In this document: positions 22,501-35,300 of the stretch, piece after piece
How the letters are laid out: each line of letters begins with the position of its first letter
Numbering within the stretch: the first letter of the stretch is position 1
NCBI GenBank assembly: GCA_021927905.1
Contig: BLLK01000046.1
Span: forward strand, 434,001 to 498,000
Length of the DNA stretch: 64,000 nt
Direction: 5' to 3'
Source of the DNA: Chaetoceros tenuissimus
Lineage: Eukaryota > Bacillariophyta > Thalassiosirophyceae > Chaetocerotales > Chaetocerotaceae
Program-made: the position numbers and the translations under genes
Notes under the pieces: generated by a model
What the model was told of the DNA's origin: nothing
The model's database searches: none
Seen by the model: only the letters and a program-made list of their open reading frames with translations

Positions 22501-25432
22501 CACAGACAGGGAAAAACAAAATATTGACCCATTTTTGACTGAATTGCAACAGGTTTGTTTTCCCGCATCTGCTGACTCCGACGAATGGGGAGAAGAGCGG
22601 ATGAAAATACTACGCTTTGCGCTTACCAACTTTTTGCTTCCTCAATTCGAAGCCGAGGTCAAGAGAGATTTACGCGAAGCAGCTGTTAAAATTGCAATTG
22701 AAGAAGCAGGAGATAAATTGAAGCAGATGGCTATGGAAGGTCCTTATCGTCCTTCTCACCTTCTTGGAGAAAACAGATTCTTGTTCCCAACAGGAGATTT
22801 GCCCATTGTTGGTGTTTGTTGTTCTTCTGATGGAAGAGATGCTACATACCTTGCAGCAGTCAACGAGAGGGGAGATCTAGTGGATCACTTGGCTGTTCCT
22901 TCAGGGACTCAGGTCGATAGTGACAAGATGCAAGAGAAGGTAATTACATTTTTGATGCAAAATCGTCCAGCTGCTATCATGGTTGGATCTTTAGCTGGGA
23001 TTCCATGTCGACTCATCGCAAGAAAACTTGGAGCTCTAGCAACCCAAGCGACTGAAAAATGGAATAATAGAAGAGTACAGGGGCAAGATGAGGATGATGA
23101 CGATTACGAAGCTCGTATGGATGAGTACCGTCGATTGTATCCCGATGATGATTATTCGGATGACGAAGAAGAGGATTGGAAATGCAATGTTGAAATGGTT
23201 GATGACAATATTGCTCAATTATTTGGTCGAAGTGTCCGTGGTAAAAAGGAATTCCCCGACCATGCAGTAAACTTGAAATGTGCTGTTTCTATTGCACGCC
23301 ACGCGAAAGATCCACTTGGAGAATTGACTTATGCTTGGGGAGTAGCAAGTGATGCTGGTATCTTCGGGACTGAAATGCTTTTCCTCAACATTCATCCTTT
23401 ACAACAATATTTGCCGAAGACAATGCTTTTGCGCAAGTATGAAAGAATTCTTTCAACTTCAGTTGCTGAAGTTGGAGTCGACCTTAACTCAGCGTGCAAG
23501 CATGATCACCTTCACGGACTTTTAACCTTCGTGCCAGGCCTAGGTCCAAGAAAGGCTGCTAGCTTAAAGCACAGCATGGATCGCATTGGTGGAGTTGTTG
23601 CTTCAAGAAAAGAAATTCTTGAAAAGCGTCTTGTCGGTCCAGTGGTGTACAACAACGCTGTGGCTTTCTTGAGGTTTAGAGATATCGACGAACTAAGTGG
23701 ACAGTACTTGCACCCTCTGGACGATACAAGATTGCATCCAGATGTGTACGCTAGAAATAATTGGGCAACCAAGATTGCTATTGATGCATTGGAACTTGAC
23801 AGTGGGGAAACTCTTTCCAGTGGAGATGAGGAGAGAGCATGGTCGGCAATCCGCGATATTATGCAAGACTCTCGTAACGAGGTCAAGAACCTGTACCACG
23901 CAACAAAGGCAGAATGGGAACGGAGTTATGGACATACATTCAATGTTGGTGGATGGGATCCAAAAGTAAATGTCCCACTTGATAGTTGGCGCGATAAGGT
24001 TGACGAGCTTGATTTGGAAACTTTTGCAGATATCATCGAGGATCAGACAAAGCAAAAATGGTTGTCACATTTGACGATGATCAAATGGGAATTTAGAATG
24101 CCTTTTGAAGATCCTAGAAAACCAATGGATCCTTTGGATAGAGAGAGATTGTTCCGTCTATTAACAGGTGAGACAGACCAAACTCTCTGTCCTGGAAAAG
24201 AGGTCACAGGAAAGGTTGCAAGAATTAGCGACTTTGGAGCACACTTAAAGTTAGAGGGTGATGTTCCGGCTTTTATTCCACTTCGTAATCTTGCTGATGG
24301 TCACGTGGAATCTGCAGAGGATATTGTTCAAGTTGGTACCGTTGTAACTGCTGTTGTGACCGAAGTTAAGAAAGACCACATGAGTGTTGATCTCAGTCTC
24401 AAGCTTGATGACTTTCGAAAAGATCCAACATCTTGGCCACGACCTGAGTCTTTACCAGAACTTGACATGGCGTTTGATAAAACATCAGCTATGAATATTG
24501 AAAAAGGAAAGAGCAAAGAACGTGAGGAACGACTTTCTGCTGCAAGGAAGGTTGCTACTGGAGAAATGGATAAGAGTGAGCTTCAAAGTGCATCCAAGAA
24601 CAAGCGTATCATGAAGAGACGTGCATGTGCTCATCCTGCATTCCGCAACGGCAACACTGATGAAATCACAAAAGAGCTTCTAGATGGAGGGGAATTCAAG
24701 ATTGGAGAGGCTCTGATAAGACCTAGTAGCAAGAACGCCGATGTATTGGCAGTTCACTGGCTGGTGCGTCCTGGTGTGATAAAGGTCATCGAAGTAAAGG
24801 AGGAAGACAAAGACAATGATGCAAGTATTGGAAACATTCTCAAAATCAAGGATGAAGCTTATGGCAGCATTGACGAACTTATAGCTCGATACATTGGACC
24901 GATGAATGAGCGAGTTGAAGATTTGATTGGTCATCGCAAGTTTTTGCAATTACCTGAAGCGGATATAGACGAAAAGCTCCGAACTATGAAAAGAGATAAT
25001 CCTGGAGGAGTGTTTTATTTCTTGTGTTGGAATGAAAAATATCCTGGCTACTGTTCACTTCGATTTATTCTTAATCAAACCCCACGCAACCATCCTATAA
25101 GTATCACTCCAGATGGTTTCGCATGGGGAAGAAAAACCTACAATGATCTGGACTTACTTCTCAATGACTTCAAGAAGAATCCACGTGGTCCTGTAAGCGC
25201 ATCCTCCTCTTCAAGACAGAGCGCCCCACCATCAAGACCAAGTGAAGGTGGTAGTCGTGGTTCGCGATGGGGAGCAAGAAGTAGACCACCACCACCTCCA
25301 GGAGGAGGATATCGCCCAGCACCACCTGCTGGTTTACCTCCTGCGCCTCAAAATGCATATAGACCAAATCCGCCTAATCTTCCGCCTCCACCACAACACT
25401 TCCCACCAAGTGCTCCGCCTGGAAGGTACTAA
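19589..25432 (+). CDS. SPT6: Transcription elongation factor Spt6
   Basis: Two exons, 19589-21328 and 21401-25432, separated by a 72-bp GTAAGT...CTAG intron in phase 0, give about 1923 residues. Spt6 is a histone H3-H4 chaperone that travels with RNA polymerase II. Seen in order: long Asp/Glu-rich N-terminus (1-330); helix-rich Tex-like core; YqgF-like domain (VGVCCSSDGRDATYLAAV); helix-hairpin-helix (FVPGLGPRKAASLKHSM); S1 domain (GKVARISDFGAHLKL); then the tandem SH2 region (AHPAFRNGNTDEITKELL...HWLVRPGVIKVIEV...HRKF, in parts). The C-terminal about 80 residues are Pro/Gly/Ser/Arg-rich (PPPPPGGGY), a diverged form of the low-complexity tail common in this family. Length and domain order fit the family closely. 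Confidence 0.95.
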
Positions 25433-25550
25433 AATGACATTTTACTTGTGGACGTTTCTTTGACATCTAGAAAAGTAAAAATGCCATAATAAAGCTACAA
25501 TTAATTTTTTCATCTATTTTTAACAATTAGTAAATCTTCTTGTTCTCTGC

Positions 25551-26957
25551 TTATTGTTGAAATTGCATGATGTCACTGGAGGCAAGAGAAAAACTTATCA
25601 ATACAGTGACCGGAATAGCGCTGATAGCATACATAAAGGACAGAAGTTTTGCCATATTTTCAGCTCGATCTCTTTTATCTGAAAGCTGCAGTAATATGAT
25701 GGAATTTTGGGCAGGTGGCATTGAACCTTCTAATAGCAATGTAAATGCAACTATTGCTTGAGTTCTGACATCCTCTACGAGATTTGTCATGCAAAAATAC
25801 TTAACAATAGCGAATGCTATCATTGGTGAAAGTACAAAACGAGTAACAACCAAAGTAGCTATAGTTCTCAATTGGCTTCCACTTGATGAAGATTTTTGCC
25901 AGTCAGATTTTGGTGTCGTGCTTTCTTTGTTTTGCACAATTGATCCTCCCAGCACAAGGACTGCTGCAGGGAGATAAGCCGAACCTAAATTACTCAAAAT
26001 CTCAAAAAATGGTCGAAAATAAGAATCATCCATCAAGATTGCAGACTGAACTAACGGAGATGATCCAGCAGCTACACCACTAATGGAGCCTAATACAGGT
26101 GGATTCAAAAATAACTTTATACCATTGACAAAGGACTCTTCATTATTGTCATGGGTCCCTTTGCTCAATCCCAAAATAGCTTTTCCAAAACTCCAAAATA
26201 ATGGCGACCACAGTAGTAAGTAGAACGAAATGCACGCAGTGACATCTGATAATAATTCTCCCTCGAATAAAGCATGTGATAGAATCAAAGGCAGCGGTCC
26301 ACTATTTGCAAAAGTGATACACATGGAAACATCATTTGCACCATCGTCATCATTCCCATCCAAGCCCAAAAGAAGGGATCGCAAACTGAAATGTTTCGTT
26401 GTCAAAACTTTTGCCATGATTGATCCAAGTCCAACTTGAATCAAAGCAGCAAGAGGCATCAATACAAGTGTGTCATGTGAAAGACCGCCTATTCCATCTT
26501 GATACGTTGTATTCATTGTCGAAGCCACTGTACAAAATAGAAAACACGGTTGAAATATCCAATAAATCAATTTTGAAAGCACCTTCACCGCATCGTCATC
26601 CAAGATATTTCCAAAAGCTTTTGGTCCAATGGAAGTGTGTAGGACTGAATATCCAATGGAGGAAAGTATTTTCGAAGTTGCAGTAATGGATGCTGTCCAT
26701 ACGACGAGAGGACTGATGACTCCGTTCAAGGCCGAAGTGCTCCGTTTAGTAGATAAGTATGGACTAGTAGGTATGCGATGTTGCTCTTCCAGGAAAAAAT
26801 AGTTGTTACCTATCAAAAAGTTTTGTTTTGCCCGACTTGGATGGTTTAGACGATGAGATGTTGTACGAGTATTTGCAATAGGATGAAATGCATCTGCGTA
26901 ATGGTTGCCATTTCTGAAAGCAAAGAAAGTAAAAGCACAAACAGTTCTCAGTTGCAT
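25551..26957 (-). CDS. PIN-like auxin-efflux-type carrier, probably plastid-targeted
   Basis: 468-residue membrane protein of the Mem_trans/auxin efflux carrier family, in one exon. The mature part has about ten hydrophobic segments in two blocks of five with a short hydrophilic loop. Family-like stretches include KLIYWIFQPCFLFCTVAST, ITFANSGPLPLIL and EGSMPPAQNSIIL, the last resembling the conserved second-half motif of PIN/PILS proteins. The N-terminus is unusual: a hydrophobic signal (LRTVCAFTFFAF) is followed by DAFHP, an A|F motif typical of diatom bipartite plastid presequences, then a basic Ser/Thr/Asn-rich transit-like region up to about residue 75. Location in a plastid envelope membrane is therefore inferred. 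The substrate is unknown; auxin cannot be assumed. Confidence 0.85.
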   Translation of the reverse strand: MQLRTVCAFTFFAFRNGNHYADAFHPIANTRTTSHRLNHPSRAKQNFLIGNNYFFLEEQHRIPTSPYLSTKRSTSALNGVISPLVVWTASITATSKILSSIGYSVLHTSIGPKAFGNILDDDAVKVLSKLIYWIFQPCFLFCTVASTMNTTYQDGIGGLSHDTLVLMPLAALIQVGLGSIMAKVLTTKHFSLRSLLLGLDGNDDDGANDVSMCITFANSGPLPLILSHALFEGELLSDVTACISFYLLLWSPLFWSFGKAILGLSKGTHDNNEESFVNGIKLFLNPPVLGSISGVAAGSSPLVQSAILMDDSYFRPFFEILSNLGSAYLPAAVLVLGGSIVQNKESTTPKSDWQKSSSSGSQLRTIATLVVTRFVLSPMIAFAIVKYFCMTNLVEDVRTQAIVAFTLLLEGSMPPAQNSIILLQLSDKRDRAENMAKLLSFMYAISAIPVTVLISFSLASSDIMQFQQ

Positions 26958-27339
26958 TGTTGTAACTGGAACCTATTGAGCAAGGCCATATGTAACTAAT
27001 GCTCTAGCTAGTACTACCTTGGGGGTGCTGTGTAAACATTGTTGTTGATGTCCACACATTTTTTTCTACATTTGACCAATGACCAATGAGGTATCTCTGA
27101 TTAAACTTCAACAATGAGATGATGTCATAATGATGTCATCATCCGAACGACCACTTCATTCATACTTCACATTTCCGTTATTTTTGAATGGGAACTCCAT
27201 CTCTACTCACAACTTAGCAACGACAAAATCTTGAAATGAACACAAAAGTGAAGCATCAAGGATCTACATAACCACGTAATTCAATCTGTTCCTTTGTATT
27301 ACGCATATTCATAAACTCATATATACAGTATTTACAAAG
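26958..27339. other. Divergent promoter region with bZIP/CRE-like sites
   Basis: 382 bases between the carrier and the MYB gene. Around 27117-27142 two copies of ATGATGTCAT lie 13 bases apart, each containing TGATGTCA, close to the CRE/AP-1 type core bound by bZIP factors. No gene is seen. Confidence 0.4.
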
Positions 27340-29263
27340 ATGGCAAGCAATCAAACGAGGAGGGCGAGTACAAATGTGATTCAGGCTGCGAGTGCTCAGC
27401 AACAGTTGAAGGAACAACAAAGAAAACATTCTTCTCCTGCGATGAATTCTTCTTTCCAAGGACCTGTCAGTACTGTTGCACACTCTACTCTATCTGTACA
27501 TGCTATACAAAACCTAATATCTGCAGAAAAGGTAGAGACTCGAGCCAATTCCAAGTCTTCTCCGTTTCAAATGGAAGATATGGATCCATATCTTTATCAA
27601 CCACCAAACAGAAACATGAATCACCAGAAACCCCAAGGGCTTCCACCAAAGCCATATTTTGCACAACATGATGGATCTGCACCTATACCTGTTAGATCTA
27701 ATGGACAAGCTCGTCCTTATCAGCATCATATACCTCTTACTTCTACCAGGCCTCAAACTACAGCATCCTATCATCAAGGACCATTGCCAACTCCTGCACC
27801 TATGAATATTCATGGAACAAGAATGGGAATGGTCACTGTATCAGGACCACAGAATAAAGTGAAAACAAGTAACAAGTGGACAAGACAAGATGTAAGTTTG
27901 AAATGTTTTGATCTTTACATGAGACATACGAGTAGTACAAATGTCTGACTTTGTAACTTTTCACAAAGGACGAAACACTGAGAGGAGCTGTAGAATCAAA
28001 TGAAGGAAAAAACTGGAAAGTCATTGCAGCTTCCATTAGAGGAAGAACTGAAACGCAATGCATCCATCGTTGGCAAAAGGTTCTACAGCCAAATTTGATC
28101 AAGGGGGCTTGGAAAGCGTCAGAAGATGCATTGCTTATCCAGTTGGTGAAAGAATTTGGCATCAAGAAATGGGCTGCCATTGCAGCTAGGCTTCCTGGTC
28201 GTATAGGCAAGCAATGTCGTGAGAGGTGGTACAATCATCTTGACCCTAGTATTAATAGGAAAGCATGGATTTTAGAGGAAGATAGAATTCTTTTAATTGC
28301 ACAAAGTGAACTAGGAAATAAATGGGCTGAGATTGCTAAGCGTTTGCCTGGAAGGTGAGTTATTCATTCCAGTATTTTATTTACGTGCTACTCGGATGAA
28401 AAATCTTGTTGTTAACCACATGTTTCTTTTCGAAAAGGACGGATAATGCAATCAAGAATCATTGGAACTCGTCCGTCAAGAAAAAAATTGAAAAGTATCT
28501 TTCTGATAAAAAAATAACTCAACAACCGAACAAGGACGGGAAATTCAACTATAATGGTGATATTGAAGGAATTTTAAAAGCAATTCGCATCACGAATCCT
28601 CCATCGAAATCCAGTGCCCCTACTAGACCTATGTGGAAACATTTGCATTCGGATCACAGTAATCATGGTCAAAATATTCCCCCAAAACCCGTGCAACAAC
28701 CAATAATTCCACATATGCCACCAATTTACAACCAAAACACTAGTCAAAGTGCTTCGCAGACTCCATTCATGAACAATCCAATAAATCCATCACTTTTGAA
28801 CACAAATGAAAGTATTTTTTCTCCTCAGCTTGTGGATGCTTTATATGGAATCACAGAGATAGAAAACATCACTCCTTTTGTAGTAGGATCGGAAAACAAT
28901 CTAGCCAAGTCTTCTCTTCACTGTACCCCACAGAATGGAATTGCAAAGTCTCCTCATGTTGATCCGACCAGGAAGTTATTTATGAATTCATCATGCAAAA
29001 AGAATAAAATGCCAAAAATAGACAGGAACTTGACAAAGATATCAACATCGCCTATTCTTGATTTAAAAACATTGAGAAATTGCAAAAAGAGAAAGTCCTA
29101 CTTCACGAAATCATCTCTAGATTCACCAATTACACTGGCGAATTCATCCAATACTGCTACCATTGGAGATAGTGCCAATTGTTTAGGTGTAGTCCCTCTG
29201 GTATGTAGAGGAAGCATCAAACTAACGACAGAAGAGCCCAAACGACAGAAGACTAGTAGATGA
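27340..29263 (+). CDS. Three-repeat (R1R2R3) MYB transcription factor
   Basis: Three exons, 27340-27891, 27969-28354 and 28438-29263 (GTAAGT and GTGAGT donors, AG acceptors), give 587 residues. Exon 1 is a Gln/Ser/Pro-rich tail ending in KWTRQD, the start of R1. R1 continues across the intron (NWKVIAASIRGRTETQCIHRW), R2 follows (KKWAAIAARLPGRIGKQCRERW) and R3 ([22 protein letters not shown]). The spaced Trp residues and recognition helices are close to animal c-Myb and plant MYB3R. These families drive G2/M genes; that role here is inferred. The C-terminal 250 residues are Asn/Ser-rich with a basic patch (KKNKMPK) and no known domain. Confidence 0.93.
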
Positions 29264-29347
29264 ATTAAAATCGTAGTCATTCTATTTAGCTATTACTACT
29301 TTCATTTAAAATTAAGCTCCACTTCATACAAAAAAATTTTTTTACTG

Positions 29348-32300
29348 CTAACCTGAACCTGTTTCAAACAAGTCGCTTTCCTGCAAAATATGTTTCTCAG
29401 TTTCAAAACTTCCAATGTTGGGTAATATATTAGGAATATCTTCATCATCTACTCCAAACCATTTACTCACTGCATGCCAAACACCCTCCCTGTGGACATT
29501 TCCTGTCGTTAGTGCTCCTCATTCGTATAATCAATATTGATGTATAAAGCAATTTTTGTGATCAATAACTTACCATGGTGTTGTGGGAATGACAATACCC
29601 GGGCTAAAAACAAGAGGCCCATTAGTAGTTAGATCAGAAGGATATGATCCGAGAATCTTCTTTCCCTTGATCGATCCACCAGCGACAAAGTAATTTCCAC
29701 CCCATGCATGGTCAGTTCCGTTTGCTGCATTTCCTTTTAAGGTTCTAGAAAATTCAGAGGTCAGAACAACTGTTACTGAGTCCCATAAGTTGCCGGCCTT
29801 CATTTCTTCTGCAAAGTTTTTTAGCCCAGCATCTAATTCAGCGAATCTTTCTTGCAACGGATCTGCAACATTTGCATGATCATCCCAGCCTGGTCTTTCA
29901 ATAAAGAAAACATCCCTGTCAACTCCCCTCACGTCTTTCGTCTTCATCAATTTGGACACCGAAGCAAACTGCACTCCAAGTTTTGTACTTGGAAATGGTC
30001 GTGTAAGTTGTGTCTGTGTATACTTGGTTGACAAAAGATCATTTTCCGCAACCGATTGGTAGATTAGGTCGCTCCAGACATCTGCATACATACTAGAACC
30101 TACATTGGCTGCATTGTTAGTTGTCTTTGCACTAGGTCTAATGTTGGGCTTTTTAGTCCAAGTTCTCGTGTCGTACTTTTCGTATCCATAAGGATTCACT
30201 GCAAGCAAAGGAGTACTCTTACTGGCAACTGGAGGAGCAGTTCCAGCTACAACGTAATTTGATATTTTAAAATTAGTTGGAGTCAGTTCGAAAGTTAGGG
30301 ATTGAAAATCTATTGAATGAAATTCGTTTTACTCACCTACAGAAACTGCGCCAGTTTTGAACCCTTTCTTTTTTAGGACATCCAAAATTCGTCCTCCAAC
30401 TCCTCGCCCTGCGAATTTATCAGCAATGTCGATGTATGCAGTCTCATCAGTCTGGGTACTTTTTGCAAAATAGGCATGAGTACGTATATCACATTTCAGA
30501 ATAAGTTAGTATACGAAGAAAAGATTGAAGCAACTTACTTGTGCGCAAAAAGTTTTGTTCCACCATTTTGCCTCCTCCAGTTTGATTTATCGGCAGGTCT
30601 CTGCAAGATTCCCAAGTTAGCAACAAAAGCTAAATCATTGGAATTATACAAGGATTGAAGCGTTGGGAGACTGTTGTGCACTTGGAATTGATCACAAACC
30701 TGGTTGGAACCAGTTGCATCAATTGCGCGACCATTTCTCAGCCCTATGACACCTCTTGCTTGCACGTAATTGGCGTGTTGAGTGGCGCATTTAGGATATA
30801 ACATGTTAAATGAGTCCATACCTCCGTTCAAATTAACGATTACAATACTTTTGTACTGTTTTGTTGAAGGGACTGGTACCTCTGGGTCTGGGCGGTTTTC
30901 TCCTCTATTTTGAACCTGATTTGTGACATGAAATTCAGGCGACGTGACGATTGCCTTCATAAGAAGTTGCCGAGCGTATCCTTCATTTAATCTAGACTTC
31001 TCAGAATCATAGATCTGTACCAGATATTCTTTAGTTTTCGAAGACATCATCCCCCCTGTCATAATCATTGAGATTTCGTCTACAATGTCCGTTGAATTCG
31101 TTGATGTTGGATTGAATGTAAGAGTTCCGAAAGAAGTAGTGGCTGGATTATCAGTGTATGATAGAGAATTTCCTCTAGGGACAAAAGATCTATCGCAATT
31201 GTTTGTAGCCTTATTACCAAATCCACCGTAACATCGGTTCAAGCCTGTCTCAATCAATGAGTACGCTCCATTCAAAAAACCAATTATAGTTGGAGAATTC
31301 AAAATCTGCGCTTCAGGAGATGTAAGAGAGGCTTCAATGATTTGTCCAGGAGCTGCATATTCATCCAGGAAAAAAGAAAATACGCTGGGAGTATAGTACG
31401 GCATTTGAGCAATTTGGGTATCTAATTTTTCCATTCTCATTTCTTTTGCATACCAAGGATTCTTAAACTCCATATTCCTCATGAGCGAGATATAACTAAT
31501 CAGTGTTTCTCTATTTATCATGAAGAGATGTTTGGTTAGCATTTCAAATTGAGCATATATGATGATGTATTCAACAACTCACCTGATTGCACCACTACTT
31601 GGATATTTATCAAGAGCTGGGGTCGTGACCTCTTTGAAAATTAAAATTGCTGCGATTGTCGCCTCCAAATTTCCGTAACTACCATTTCCAAATTGAACCG
31701 GCCATTTTTTCTTCCCATATGTACCAGTCTTGAAAGCTTTCGATACTGCCCTGATATAACTTGGACTAGGATTTGAAACCCCAAACCTCTTCAAAAGTCT
31801 AATCGCAACAAACGTTGGTGTGTTGGGGTGATAAAAAAGGTGATTAAGTACCTCATCAGTCTCATAAATTGCATCACGAGTCTCAGGACTTGTCAAGGAC
31901 ATGAATCTAGGAGGGTTTCTGAAGGAATACTTATCTTCAATTGATACATCTGACATGGTATTCTTGAACCAAACTCTCTTGCCTTGGATTTTGACACCAA
32001 AAATTGTAGTTTTTTTGTATTCCTTTTGTTGTCCGTCTACAACCTTGTTGTAGATGAGAACTTGATTAGTGCTATCTTTTGATTTCCTGTAAACACCTTT
32101 GTCAAATGATTTGGGATTTGGAGCGCCTATTTTCAATCTTGAAATGACTTCTGTGGCATTGTCAGGCTTTGTAGAGAAGATACTGTTCTCGTTTACCACA
32201 ACTTTACAGAGACAATCATCGTTGTGCACTTGACAGGAAGGTAAAGCACCACAATTATTATCTGGTGACGGATATTCACCCCCCTCCCAATCGACCTTGA

Positions 32301-35300
32301 AGTAATTTGTATTGTTTACATCTACACGTTCAAATACTTTTTGGTTGGTGTTCAATTCAGCAGGTTCATGTACTAAAGCAACAAACCCATCCACTCCAAC
32401 TCTTGCTTGGATTTCACAGGTACTACTCGTCCAGACAAAGGGATAATAGTTTTGGAAATAATCTGGCCTGTGATTGCACTTTGCATCTGGCCAACGAAAA
32501 CTATGCGCTTGGCACATTTCTGCACCTCTGGCGGCACATCGATTGACACTCATATCATACGTTGTACGCTCTGCAGTGAATTTGCAATATACTGATGTTT
32601 GAGTAGGATTGTTGCTATTAGTACAACAAGATGAGGAAGCCCCATCAGGTATCTTTTTGTTGAGACAAAGTGCCATGTTTCTGTAGTCTACCACTTTTTT
32701 CAAATTTTCAGGCGCGTCAAATGAAAGTTCTACACAGGCTGGACGAACGTACTCATAAAAAACATCATTAATCTGTATCAGGCGAAGGTTATCTAAATTG
32801 CACTCATCTCCGGAACAAGGAAGATTTTCCTTTAGTTGAATTCTTGGCGCATGGTTACATTCTCCGCTGTCATTAGGTTGGCACAGAGCATTATAGAGAT
32901 CTCCTCCTATAGTCACATTATCGAAACGCTTAATATTGCCTCTATTTATCCAACTTTTTGGCTCCGAATGAAAGTCTGTATATCCATAGCTTCCTCGCAG
33001 ATAGTAATAGGCACCCTAAGAAAATAATGTGAGAATATATTTCATTTCGATCAGAAAGTTACTGTCATGAACAGTTAATGCTACAATTCTATTCTTGTAA
33101 AAAGTTTCGAACTTACTTTCCGCAAAAAGGATTTCTCAGGCAAATCTTCACATAAAGGATAGTTATCACCAATGAACCCTTGGTATAAATTCATCTTTGG
33201 AAATTGATCTCTACGTTCTCCTTCAACACTCATGGGATCAATTCTGTTTACAGAATGATCATACCCCTCTCTATTTCCGCGTCTCTTTTGTGCTTTAAAA
33301 CCGGTCCAGGCTCTACACGAGAAGAAGATGTGAGGATCTTTTCTCAAGAAAACACAATACAGTGGCGTATAAAATATCAAAACTTGAAACTTTTCTTCCG
33401 ATCATCGCTTTAATACAAAAACTCTTTAGCTGCTTACCTAGCAAAAGTTTGAATATCTGTGTTATCATAAGATGGAATAGGATTTCCAGCCTCATCAGTT
33501 TGAACAGTACCATCATCATTCAGCAAATCAGTCCCGATTGTGAAAAGCTATAACAGTATACAGATAATTTAGACATAATTTAAAATGCACGAACGAGTAA
33601 TTACAAATTCTTACCTGCATGATTTCCCTAGCATAGTTCTCGTCAGGACGTGATTCTCTTCCTCCTTCAGTAAAAGCAACATAAGCACTTGAACGACTCT
33701 CGAGAAAAGAAAGCATTTCTCCCATGAGCGGCGAGTAACTGACTTCCTTCAAGATGTCCCAATATGATCCAAACGCATTCCTCACAAAAATGTCGTGATA
33801 ATTTAGGAAAAACTCAGTATTGTATTCGGCAGTGTCGAGCTGAAGTTGCGTCACAACAAATATCTGGCTGAGAGCAAAAGCCATTCTTTGACGCAATTGA
33901 TCACGACCTTGCAAAGCAGTCATGAAAAATACATTCACTTTCTGTTTATCGTATTTACCGAAGAAGACAGAACTTGCCATTGGCCACATCTGAAATTGGC
34001 TGGCTTTCCAAAATGGCATATCATTCTCTTTCCCAACCTCACCATGACTTCCACACACAATAGTATTGTTCTTTGTAATCTTAACACCTAGACTACCTGT
34101 CTTGTCGAATTTAGAAGGAAGGTAAGCTGGACCATTGGACAGTCTACAGCCATCAATGTTGAGAAAATTTGGAGCAACGTTATAAGTTGTTCTCAACCCA
34201 CGAGCAATTCTTGAAGCGCCGCCATCAAAAAGTGGGGACTCCACAGTGTTTTCTGGGATATCGGCATATCCATGGTAATGAAGCCACTTCACTGTCCCAT
34301 CTTCTTGAACAGAGCGTCCAACAAGTCGTTGAAAATTGTTTCCAAGGCTTGCGCATTGATCTCTATTTGTTTCCCATAAATTCAAATCCATTCTGTGACT
34401 ACCTCCACCCGTCCATCTGCCTCCGGCACGCTCTGGCTGCCGCTGAGCAATCATCGCAGTAAAATTAGAAAGTGGAGGCAAATCGATGACTCTAAATGTA
34501 GTATTGTATTGTGCGTCATTTAATAATTCATCTGTCAACTTGATCTCTGTCTGTGTGTACTCTTTGTATCCTTTCCCGGCCACAGGTTTTCCCTGAGAAT
34601 CAGCTGGACGCTGCAATTTTACCACACACAAGGAAGTTTAGTTTTTTTATATATTAATTTGATGAGGACAAAAATTTTCAAGTACTTTACTTACATACCA
34701 GACCTGTAAAATTTCAAGATAAATAGGAAATAGGGAAAAAGAGAATAAATATGAGTGCAATAGATCAACTTCCAAAGGATGCCCACTTCATCTTCTCACC
34801 TGTTGATTTAAGCCTTCTCCCATACCATACCCAGTCAAATACCACCCCGCACCACTGTACTCAGCATTACCGGCATCATTTGATGCATAAAATCTATCAA
34901 TTACACCTCGAACTTCTCGAACTTTGGCACCGTACTGGAGCTCACTATAAACAATAAGAAGGAATTTATCACCATATGGAACCACATTCACTTTTGCAGC
35001 ATAATCTCCTGCTCCTGTAAAGGGATAATTCCTCCATCTACTGTATTGATCACAAGGGTGTTGGGACACAAAGGAACCTACGTCCTTTTGTTGCCATTTG
35101 ATTGCAAAGTCAGCTCTTGATCTAAAATAAGCACGATGTCCCGTCATAGGTGTGATGGTGGTATTGACCTGATCCTTGACCCATCTTGCAAACCCTTTTT
35201 TGTTTGCAGTATAGGTTTTATTATGAAATTCAGAAATCATCGCTCTTGTTGTTCCAAAAGTCGACTGCTTAAAGAATTTGGAAATTATTTCATCGTCGTT

